A stretch of DNA of 54,992 nt, from positions 1-54,992 of the forward strand of contig CAYOUJ010000011.1 of NCBI GenBank assembly GCA_964407165.1. The letters run 5' to 3'. Position numbers and translations under genes: made by a program. Source of the stretch: CAZPKH01 sp964407165. GTDB lineage: Bacteria; Bacteroidota; Bacteroidia; Bacteroidales; Muribaculaceae. Numbering within the stretch: position 1 is the stretch's first letter; every line of letters begins with the position of its first letter. The notes beneath the pieces are model-generated. The model worked only from the letters and a program-made list of their open reading frames with translations, searched no databases and was not told where the DNA came from. This document shows, one piece after another, positions 26,431 to 34,400 of the stretch.

Positions 26431-26467
26431 CGGGGCGCACAGCGCCCCGCCACAAGGATCGGTTGCC
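26431..26467 (+). repeat. ACA-loop hairpin element (copy 2)
   Basis: A perfect 8-bp stem (CGGGGCGC / GCGCCCCG) with loop ACA is followed by CCACAAGGATCGGTTGCC. It differs from copy 1 (5618-5656) throughout much of the stem but keeps pairing, loop and downstream block. Confidence 0.75.
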
Positions 26468-26474
26468 AGGCGGT

Positions 26475-28349
26475 TTATGTGGGGCGGGTGATGATGTGGA
26501 GGAGGCGGGTGGCGCGGGTGCGGGCTACGTGGAGGCGCCGGGCGTCTTCGGCGTAGTCCTCGGGGGTGCGGGAGTAGGAGGAGGGGTAGTAGCCGGGGAT
26601 GACGGAGGGGAGTATCACAGTGTCGTACTCGCGTCCCTTCGCCTGGTGAACGGTGCTGACTATCAGTGTGTGGCGGAAGGCGGGGCTGAGGCACAGGTGG
26701 CGCTCGCGCATGGTGGCGAGGATGGGGAGCACGCTCTCGAGCTGTTGGCGTAGGGTCTGCCGCTCGAGGCCGCGCAGGAGCACGCCGTCGAGGTGCTGCA
26801 GCAGGAGGTTAAACTTCACGCTCGCCTCCCCCTCGAGCAGGAATCGCAGGCTGTGCATAGCCCGCTCCATCTCGCGAGCGAGCGGGGTGACGGTGTCGAG
26901 CAGGGCCTCGGTGTGGGCGCGTATGGGCTCGTAGAAGCTGCGGACGCGCTCGTTGTACGGGTTCTCGGTGACCATCTGGCGGGCGCGGAGGAGGGTGCAC
27001 TGCGGCAGCGCGCGCATGTAGATGTGTGCGCGGGCCTCGCGGTCGTCAGGGCGCACCATGAGGGTCAGGTGGGCGAGGAGAGTGCGGAACGGCAGCGAGT
27101 GGAAAAAGTCGCGGTCGGAGATGAGGAAGTGGGTTATTTTGTGGTCTGTGAGGGCTGCGGAGATGGCTGTCACTATGTCGTTTGAGGGGGCGAGGATGGC
27201 GGTGATACGGGGGGTGTCGTCGTCTACCGTAGGCAAGGTTTGCGGAAGTATCTTGTCGGCTATTGTTAGCGGCTCATCCTCAGTGTATTCGTGGCAGGAA
27301 ACCGCCGCCTCGGTGCGGTGGCGCTTGGAGAGGGAGAGGACGCGGTCGCAAGTGGTTGCCAGCAATTTGAGTGTGTCGGGGCGGGCGCCAAGGAATCCAT
27401 AGATGGCCTGCTCGGGGTCGGCGAAGTAGACGGTGCGGCACCTTTGCGCTAGGCGCAGGCGCTTGAGCAGGGCGAGCTGCAGCGGCGAGAGCGACTCTGT
27501 GTCGTCGACGTAAACGCGGCTGTATGAGCGGTTTACTCCGTCGGTGATGGCGCGTAGCAGCAGGCCGAGGGACGTGGTCAGGCCGTGCTCGGCCATATAT
27601 CGCTCAAATGACAGGGCATTGTGTATCAGCGGGGTGTGGGGATGGTGCGGGTCAAGACCTTGGGGGGCGTTGAAGGCGCGGAGCCACTGCTGGCGCGAGC
27701 GCCACTGCATGGCCTCCGGCCACGACAGCAGCGCGTCGGGGTGCTCGTGTATGAGCTGGTAGCGGAGAGCGGCGAGGCGTGGTATGACCAGGCGGCACTC
27801 GTCGAAGATGTCGAGCAGGCGCGACTGTGACAGCGGCCCCGCCGGCTTGGCCACGTCGCAGCCGAAGCGGTGGCACACGTGGCCCCAGTTGATTGAATAG
27901 CAGTCGTCGGCCATTTTGCGCACCTCGAGCAGGTGCATCAGCCGGTAGTCGGGGAGGTACGTGCGGAGTATCGCCTGCAGCCGTTCATGGTCGAAGAGCG
28001 AGCCGCAGGGGGCCACGTGCCGCAGGGCTGCCTCGGTGACGGTGCAGACGCTAACCCCCGCCTGGCGTGCGCGGAGCATGGGGTGTGTGGGCTCGCAGAT
28101 GCAGAGGATGTCGGCGGGGCGCACCCCTTGCTCGAGGTCGCGGCGCACGCACTCGTAGAGCAGCGCCGACTTGCCTGTGCCGGCGGCGCCGGTGACCATG
28201 TAAATCCCTTCGGGCAGGTCGATAACGGCCTGCTGGCAAGAGTCTAATTTCGATATTTCGCTGATTAGGCTGACGGGCTCGGCCGGCTCCTCAATAGGCC
28301 GTTTCCGCAGCCGCGTAAGCAGCGCACGTATTTTGGCAAACAGCCTCAC
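26475..28349 (-). CDS. UvrD/Rep-like superfamily 1 DNA helicase
   Basis: 624 residues from a GTG. Walker A is GAAGTGKS (residues 54-61), preceded by a Q-motif glutamine pair (Q39-Q40). Walker B appears as YVDDTESLSPLQLALL, and motif III as FADPEQAIYGFLGA. Motif V is STVHQAKGREYDTVIL, and motif VI is LHVARTRATRLLHII. It is shorter than UvrD (about 720) and closer to stand-alone helicase-like proteins. It follows the 17-residue-repeat secreted protein by three bases and must share its transcript. The pairing of a cytosolic helicase with an exported protein has no obvious explanation. Confidence 0.9.
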   Translation of the reverse strand: MRLFAKIRALLTRLRKRPIEEPAEPVSLISEISKLDSCQQAVIDLPEGIYMVTGAAGTGKSALLYECVRRDLEQGVRPADILCICEPTHPMLRARQAGVSVCTVTEAALRHVAPCGSLFDHERLQAILRTYLPDYRLMHLLEVRKMADDCYSINWGHVCHRFGCDVAKPAGPLSQSRLLDIFDECRLVIPRLAALRYQLIHEHPDALLSWPEAMQWRSRQQWLRAFNAPQGLDPHHPHTPLIHNALSFERYMAEHGLTTSLGLLLRAITDGVNRSYSRVYVDDTESLSPLQLALLKRLRLAQRCRTVYFADPEQAIYGFLGARPDTLKLLATTCDRVLSLSKRHRTEAAVSCHEYTEDEPLTIADKILPQTLPTVDDDTPRITAILAPSNDIVTAISAALTDHKITHFLISDRDFFHSLPFRTLLAHLTLMVRPDDREARAHIYMRALPQCTLLRARQMVTENPYNERVRSFYEPIRAHTEALLDTVTPLAREMERAMHSLRFLLEGEASVKFNLLLQHLDGVLLRGLERQTLRQQLESVLPILATMRERHLCLSPAFRHTLIVSTVHQAKGREYDTVILPSVIPGYYPSSYSRTPEDYAEDARRLHVARTRATRLLHIITRPT

Positions 28350-28352
28350 GCG

Positions 28353-28760
28353 TCAGTCGACGAAGAAGAAAAACACTGCGGCATAGGTCTTGTCGACCCC
28401 TTTGGCGTAGCCGAGGGTGCGGTAAGAGCTGTCGGTGACGCGGCCGTCCTCTTTGACGTAGCCGATGGTGCGGTAAGAGCTGTCTTGCACGCGGCCGTCA
28501 GACTTGACGTAGCCGACGGTGCGGTAAGAGGAGTCCTGTATGCGGCCGTCGGACTTGATGTAGCCGACGGTGCGGTAGGAGGCGTCCTGTATGCGGCCGT
28601 CAGACTTGATGTAGCCGATGGTGCGGTAGGAGGAGTCTTGTATGCGGCCGTCGTCTTTGACGTAGCCGACGGTGGAGTAGCCGCTGTCGGAGATGCGCTG
28701 GGCGTTGGCGCCGGCGCAGAGGAGGGTGACGATGGTGAGAAGCGTGATGAGTCGTTTCAT
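28353..28760 (-). CDS. Small secreted protein made of 17-residue tandem repeats
   Basis: 135 residues. The ATG at 28760 gives a signal peptide (MKRLITLLTIVTLLCAGANA), and a promoter box lies 31 bases upstream; an upstream in-frame start would precede the promoter. The mature part is about six copies of a 17-residue unit of the form DSSYRTIGYIKSDGRIQ, with little else until the C-terminal hydrophobic-aromatic end AAVFFFFVD. The regular Tyr/Gly/Lys pattern suggests stacked beta hairpins. The DNA repeat is 51 bp and close to identical between middle copies, so copy number may vary. I do not recognise the family. It precedes the helicase gene by three bases. Confidence 0.85.
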   Translation of the reverse strand: MKRLITLLTIVTLLCAGANAQRISDSGYSTVGYVKDDGRIQDSSYRTIGYIKSDGRIQDASYRTVGYIKSDGRIQDSSYRTVGYVKSDGRVQDSSYRTIGYVKEDGRVTDSSYRTLGYAKGVDKTYAAVFFFFVD

Positions 28761-28790
28761 GGGCTGGTGGATTGGTTGGTGTGTCGAGGG

Positions 28791-28798
28791 CAAAGGTA
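28791..28798 (-). promoter_or_regulatory. -7 promoter box (TACCTTTG) of the repeat protein-helicase operon
   Basis: TACCTTTG on the minus strand, 30 bases before the ATG at 28760, fits TAnnTTTG. Confidence 0.8.
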
Positions 28799-28825
28799 GC
28801 AATTTGCGGGCCAACGGCCAAAAAA

Positions 28826-28852
28826 ATCGACAGCCAATCGATGACAATCGAT
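28826..28852. promoter_or_regulatory. Three helically phased ATCGAT-like motifs
   Basis: ATCGAC at 28826 and ATCGAT at 28837 and 28847, spaced 11 and 10 bp, begin 28 bp upstream of the minus-strand promoter box. The block TCGACAGCCAATCGAT (28827-28842) is identical, in inverted orientation, to 23943-23958 upstream of tolC. Confidence 0.65.
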
Positions 28853-28914
28853 GGTTTGTTTAAGAAATTTTGGGAAAAAATCGGTGGAGGGGTGCGCGGT
28901 GTCGGATTTTTTTG

Positions 28915-28922
28915 TATCTTTG
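28915..28922 (+). promoter_or_regulatory. -7 promoter box (TATCTTTG) of the fimbrillin-adhesin region
   Basis: TATCTTTG lies 115 bases before the ATG at 29038. The leader contains a stem-loop (28956-28987) built from GCGGC/GCCGC and ACGGG/CCCGT with a small bulge. Confidence 0.7.
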
Positions 28923-29037
28923 TGGGCTATAAACTGACTAACATCCCATACCTAAGCGGCACGGGGTCGCCACCCGTCCCGAGCCGCGACACCTGATAGA
29001 AATTTTCACTGCAAAGTGCTTATACTGAGTCACTATT

Positions 29038-30132
29038 ATGCTTTGGAGATACCGTACTGAAGCTTATCACACCATACTGACATCCATGGTGGCCATGACG
29101 CTCGTGGCCACGCTAGCCGCCTGTTCGTCAAGCGACAACGGAGGCGACGACCCGATCCCACCCGCCGAGGCGTCGGTGATGACCCTCGGGGCCACCTCCG
29201 CCTCGCAGCCCTACTCGCGCGCGGCATCTCCCTTGGAGGAGAGCTACGCCGACTTCGGCGTGTGGGCCTACAAGACCGACGCCGACGGGGCCACCCAGGG
29301 TGTCATGCACCACTCCGACGGCACCCCCTACGAGGTAATCTGGACGGGCAACGCCTGGCGTTACGACATACTCTCAGACAGTTACCAGCAATATCTGCGT
29401 TACTGGGACCTCGCCGCGCGCGACTATACCTTCGACGCCTACGCCCCCTGCCGCCACGGCGGCGACTATGTGATAACCCGCGGCGACGACGGGGTGTGCA
29501 TCTCGCCGGTGCAGGGCAACCGCGTCACCTCGGCGCTGCCCGACTGGATAGTCAGCCGCCACCGCCGCGTCGCCGGCAGCCCCACGGGCGCCGACTATGA
29601 CCTTTACGACGGAGGCAACTTGTTGGGCAACTACGCTTTGACTTCCTCCGTGGGGCTCGTCTTCCACCACATACTCTCCGTCATCGACTTCCGCGTCTAC
29701 AACAAGGGCACGGGCACTGCCGTCATCACCTCCGTGAGCATCACCATTGGTGAGAAGGTGTACACCGTGGCCGACTTTGTCGGCGGCTCGTTCACCGACC
29801 TGCGGACGGAGGAGTCGGACGTACTCGTGCGCGACGGGCTGGCGGTTGATGTGCCCCCGAGCACGCGCGAGACGGCCGTTCGTTTGGCCGAACTGCTCGA
29901 GCTGCCGCAAACCGTCGATGCCAAGAACTGGAGCATCACCGTCACCCTGCAGGGCGGCCGCACGCTCACCGGCACGTTCGCCCTCGACGGGGCGTGGGAG
30001 GCCTCAAACCGGTATATCTACTACCTCGGCCTTAGCGACGACACCGACATCATCCTTATGGACGTTGACGTGGAGCTTTACCGCTGGCGCGAGGGGAACA
30101 CCATCGAGACCGACCCGGTAATAAACTGGTAG
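29038..30132 (+). CDS. Fimbrillin-like lipoprotein (first)
   Basis: 364 residues with a lipoprotein signal ending LVATLAAC (Cys29), followed by SSSDNGGDD. The mature part begins like Bacteroidales fimbrillins: a lipid-anchored linker, a stretch with SRA, then YADFGVWAYK and YTFDAYAP in the first beta-sandwich. A later strand VGLVFHHILSVIDFRV matches the fimbrillin signature around the second domain. The C-terminus (VELYRWREGNTIETDPVINW) is consistent with a donor-strand segment. It probably contributes to a fimbria-like surface structure together with the next two genes. A palindromic repeat follows the stop at once. An internal start at 29086 is possible. Confidence 0.85.
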   Translation: MLWRYRTEAYHTILTSMVAMTLVATLAACSSSDNGGDDPIPPAEASVMTLGATSASQPYSRAASPLEESYADFGVWAYKTDADGATQGVMHHSDGTPYEVIWTGNAWRYDILSDSYQQYLRYWDLAARDYTFDAYAPCRHGGDYVITRGDDGVCISPVQGNRVTSALPDWIVSRHRRVAGSPTGADYDLYDGGNLLGNYALTSSVGLVFHHILSVIDFRVYNKGTGTAVITSVSITIGEKVYTVADFVGGSFTDLRTEESDVLVRDGLAVDVPPSTRETAVRLAELLELPQTVDAKNWSITVTLQGGRTLTGTFALDGAWEASNRYIYYLGLSDDTDIILMDVDVELYRWREGNTIETDPVINW

Positions 30133-30175
30133 GAGGCCCACCCCAAACCCCTCCCTAAAGGGAGGGGCTTCCCAA
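30133..30175 (+). repeat. CCCCAAACCCCTCCC palindromic repeat after the first fimbrillin
   Basis: GAGGCCCACCCCAAACCCCT, CCCTAAAGGGAGGGG and CTTCCCAAG begin directly after the TAG stop. Confidence 0.9.
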
Positions 30176-30202
30176 GATTACGAAATTAAATACATGACAT
30201 AG

Positions 30203-31333
30203 TTGAAAATTCAATCTATCAATAATATCGCTAATGTAGCCCCCTCCTTTAGGAGGGGGTTGGGGGTGGCTTGTGTGGCTTTGGCGCTGCTGATGGCTGC
30301 CTGCTCGTCGGACGACGGCAACGCTCCCGAGGAGGCGTGCCCGTACGTGCTCGTCGGCGCCACGGACCGTGGCCTCGACTGGACGCCCATCGTCACCTCC
30401 CGCGGAGGCACCGACATCGACGCCGTCATTCCCGAGACCATCGGCGTGTGGGCCTACACCCCCGGCGGGACGGTGTTTGACAACCAGGAGATGTTCTACC
30501 TCAACGGCTCGGCGCTGGCCGCGCAGAGCTGGTGGAGCGGCTCGTGGTACACCGGCAACCTGTGGCCGTACAGCCCCGTGCAGCCGTGGGAGCCGCTGAC
30601 CGCCTACCGCTTCCTCGCCTACGCGCCATATACCTCCGACATCACCCTCTCGGAGCCGTCGTACGACGGGATGCAGATGCTGACGTGGCGTCACGTGCCG
30701 CGCACGGGCAGCAACGACTTCCTGGTCAGCAGCGGCATCGTCGACTACACGAGCCGTGCGCAGGGGGTCAAGAACGACGCGCAGACCGTCTACCTCAAGC
30801 ACATCCTCAGCCGCCTGCGCTTCTGCTTCAAGCTGAGCACGCGCTACACCGAGCTGCGGTATATCCACCTCAAGGAGATGACCGTCGAGAATGCCGACGG
30901 CATGCAGTTTACCGTCACCGTGGACTACTCCGGCGGCGTGCCCACCGTCCGCTGGGACCTCGAGGATACCGCCTCCGCCGTCACCGCCATGCCGCTGACT
31001 AAGGAGCCGGGGGTAGGGGAGTACCTTCTGCTGCCTGACACCTCGGGCGACTACGTGCCCTTCGCAAGCTGCTACGTCTATCCGCACGAGGACCTCTCGA
31101 CCGTGACCATCACTGTCACCTACGACGTGTATGACATGGAGGGGCAGCTGCTGCGCTACAACGACACGGCCACCAACAGCATCTGGCTGGGCATGACCGC
31201 CTTCGGCGCGGGCCTGGAGCGCACGCTCGAGGAGGGGTACTATTACGACGTGCTCATCTCGGTGCAGCCGTCGTTCCTGTATGTGCTGTCGGACAACGAT
31301 CCCGGGGCCGACGGGTATATAGTTATTAAATAG
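30203..31333 (+). CDS. Fimbrillin-like lipoprotein (second), signal peptide altered by a repeat
   Basis: 376 residues from a TTG start at 30203. The lipobox is LLMAAC (Cys35), followed by SSDDGNAPEE. The body shares fimbrillin signatures with its neighbour: GVWAYTPGG, YRFLAYAPYTSD and KHILSRLRFCFKL. Residues about 12-23 of the signal peptide (VAPSFRRGLGVA) are encoded by an inserted palindromic repeat (30238-30273), which supplies the two arginines of the n-region. No ATG is available in frame before the hydrophobic core, so the start is uncertain; the original start codon may have been displaced. Another repeat follows the stop directly. The order suggests co-transcription with the giant protein. 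Confidence 0.82.
   Translation: MKIQSINNIANVAPSFRRGLGVACVALALLMAACSSDDGNAPEEACPYVLVGATDRGLDWTPIVTSRGGTDIDAVIPETIGVWAYTPGGTVFDNQEMFYLNGSALAAQSWWSGSWYTGNLWPYSPVQPWEPLTAYRFLAYAPYTSDITLSEPSYDGMQMLTWRHVPRTGSNDFLVSSGIVDYTSRAQGVKNDAQTVYLKHILSRLRFCFKLSTRYTELRYIHLKEMTVENADGMQFTVTVDYSGGVPTVRWDLEDTASAVTAMPLTKEPGVGEYLLLPDTSGDYVPFASCYVYPHEDLSTVTITVTYDVYDMEGQLLRYNDTATNSIWLGMTAFGAGLERTLEEGYYYDVLISVQPSFLYVLSDNDPGADGYIVIK
30238..30273 (-). repeat. C/G palindromic repeat within the second fimbrillin signal peptide
   Basis: AGCCCCCTCCTTTAGGAGGG, then GGTTGGGGGTGGC is the reverse orientation of the post-stop elements and is read as VAPSFRRGLGVA. Confidence 0.85.
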
Positions 31334-31375
31334 GCCCACCCCAAACCCCTCCTTAAAGGGAGGGGCTTACCAAGC
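31333..31375 (+). repeat. CCCCAAACCCCTCC palindromic repeat after the second fimbrillin
   Basis: GGCCCACCCCAAACCCCTCC, TTAAAGGGAGGGG and CTTACCAAG overlap the stop region of the second fimbrillin gene. Confidence 0.9.
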
Positions 31376-31418
31376 TAAAAACTAATCGAAAAGAATTATA
31401 CAAATTACTTCTATTGAG

Positions 31419-34400
31419 ATGTCTGTCAAGAAGTCAATAAGGAAGTCTATCATATTGTCTATAATGCTGCTCGGGGCTGTCATGGCGCACGCCGAGGCCT
31501 GGGACGGCACATCCATATCCTCCGGCTTGCAGGGCAGCGGCACCGCCGACGACCCCTATCAGATCTGGACCGGCGCCGACCTGTATTACCTGCAGCAGCA
31601 CTCCGACCTGTGGACCTACGGCCACTATTTCGTGCAGAAGGACGACATAGACATGGGCGACCATGTGCTCGAGCCTATCGGCTACGGCTGGGGCACCAAC
31701 GAAAACTGCAACAGCCTCAAGCCCTTCGGCGCCACTTACGACGGCCGCGGATGCACCATCAGCAACGCCCACATCAACTGGGGCGACTGCAACGATGCAA
31801 ACAAGCGCGCCGTCGGATTTTTCGGCTTCGTGACGGGCACTATCAAGAACCTCCGCTTCGACGCCGCCCGTGTCACCCGCGACGCCGGCGCCTGCACGCG
31901 CGTGGGCGATGAAATCAAGATAGGCATCGTCGCCGGCGCCGTCACCCCCGACCGCGACAACACCAAGACCGTCAACCTCGACAACATCATCATCACCAAC
32001 TCCGTCATAGACGACGGCATGGACGCCGGCGAGGCCGACCCACAGCACCGCTCGTATTTCATCGGCGGTGTTGTCGGCGACATCAGCTCCGGCTTCGGCA
32101 CCTACTCCACCATCGGCTCCACCAGCCGCGGCTCGGTGAGCATCCACAACATCTACGCCGACTTCGACGTCAACATGCCGGGCACCACCCGCTCGGGCGT
32201 CGGCTCGAGCCAGTCCATGCAGTATAACATCGGCGGCGTCGTCGGCCGTATGCGCCGCGGCAAGTACATGGACTTGCCGACCTCTACCTTCTACACCGGC
32301 ACCGTCAAGGCCCCGCTGGCCACCATCTCGCCGCTCATCGGCCACTCGCGCGCCACCGGCAACTCCGACAAGACGGCCATGACGCAGGGCTTCGCCTGGG
32401 AGGTTATCACCCCCGACGCGCAAAACACGCAGAGCCCGACCACCATGGTCATCAGCTCCGATGTCATCGAGGTCAACAACGTCACCGTCTATCCTGCCCG
32501 CGAGCGCCTCTTCGGCAACTACAGCATCTATGACAGCGCCGTGGGCGACGTGGTGAGCATCACCGGCGACTACCCGCTGGCGGCCTCCACGCGCTACGGC
32601 ATGCGCACCCTCGACGAGCGCACCCAGTCGGAGATCACCTTCACCTACAACGACCCTCTGAGCATGCGCGCCTGGCAGGGCGTGAGCCACGGCACCTACG
32701 TCGACGTCAACACCGGCGCCGGCCGCCTGACCGTGCAAAACATGCTCAACACCAACAACACCGACTCCATCGTCCGCTTCGCCTGGGACGAGACCGGCTC
32801 GGTGATGCAGTTCGTGGTCGACGCCTCGCTGACGCTCTCGCGGCCCAAGTTGCACACCTTCATGCTGTCGGTCGAAAACTACCGCTCGAGCAACACATAT
32901 AAATATGAGTGGACGGTGACCAAGACCGACGGCACCGCCGACACCTTCGACTGCCTCTCGACCGACGGCTCCCGCACCGTCCGGGGCTACACCGTCGCCC
33001 CCGAGCGCGGCGGGTGTTACATCACCCTCCCCGACGAAATGACGGCCTACAAGGCCCTGTCGGTCGTGCTCTACGACGGCAACGGCAACGCCCTGTGCGA
33101 CCTCTCCCGCACCATCGACGCCATCGAGGCCGACATCGAGCGCGGCGTCGGCGCCGACGCCTCGGGCAGCCTCGACCACTATGTGCTGCGCCCCTTCGTC
33201 AAGGTCGGCGACAAGTCATACACCGTCGACGACGAGATGATGGACGGCGTCACCGCCACCTGGGAGATACTCGAGAACGGCACGTACATACCCCTGAGCA
33301 CCTCCTCCTACGCCGCCACGCACGCCGACCCCGACAGCCGCTGCGCATACGTCAAGCAGGGTTACGTCGGCACCGTGCGCACCCGCATCTACGACACAGA
33401 GATCGCCGGCAGCCAGTATTTGCTCTACAGCAACGGCAACGAATATTACGAGGTGAACATCCAGCCGCTGCACGTGGCCATCACCATGATGGAATATAAC
33501 CCGTCGAAACTCGACTCCATCACCTTCAAGGCCGCCGACTACTTCACCGGCAGCAAGGGTTACGACATCCAGGACTCCACCAAGAAAGGCTACCATACCT
33601 CCGACACTGACCAGGGCCACGGCAGCATAGTCTGGAGCGACGGCACGGTGAAATATCTCACCGCCGACAACCTCCTGGGCACGCTCGACGACACCAACGT
33701 GCTCCCCTTGGTGTTCAAGGCCACCATCGTCGACCAGTTTGGCAACAACTGGCTGACGGCGGACAACAAGAGCCAGTGGCGCATACAGTGGAGCTACCGC
33801 ATCCCCGGCGACGGCACCATGCTCGCCGCCGGCACCACTGTGCCCATAGGCGCCACCGTTCGTCCCGGGGCCACCTTCCCCGAAGGGTCATACTGGGCCT
33901 CGACGGGCACGCCGCTGACCGATGCCGAGCGAGTGATCACCGTCAAGACCGTGCTCCCCGACAGCATCAAGCTCGGCGGCAACATGCCCGACCCGGAGCG
34001 CTGCAGCGAAAACTATGACTACGCCGCCAACGACGGCTATAACCTGGTCAACGGCTCCTTCGACCCCACGGCCTCCGCCACCGACTGGGGGCTGCCCGAC
34101 GCCGTCACCGGCTCTCACATCGACTGGCTCGGCGACTACTGGCGCCTGCACGGCACCTCCGACACCAACTTCTCCACCGACCGCTACGGCGAATACCGCG
34201 TCGACAACGACGGCCTCTGCCTGGTTATCCACCCCAACCTGCTCCACTGCACCTCCGCCTTCTGGGTGCGCGCGCGCCTCTACAACGTGGCCGGCGACCC
34301 ATTGGGCGAGAACCCCGGCGAGACCGTCATCGAGTTTAACCAGCTAGCCGTGGACTTCGACCGCACCCGCGACGCCGACGGCGCCGTCACCGACTACACC

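Noticed and set aside
28923..29037. Possible tRNA or riboswitch in the fimbrillin leader
   Set aside because: Only one bulged stem is visible, without a cloverleaf, anticodon arm or CCA end, and it matches no riboswitch core I recognise.
31434..33179. Long open frame on the strand opposite the giant surface protein (581 codons), and similar ones at 34344-36305, 43321-44589 and 45796-47637
   Set aside because: They are antisense to a clearly coding, signal-bearing repeat protein; they have Val/Gly/Ala/Asp-rich composition, no motifs and no promoters. High GC content makes stops rare on the opposite strand.
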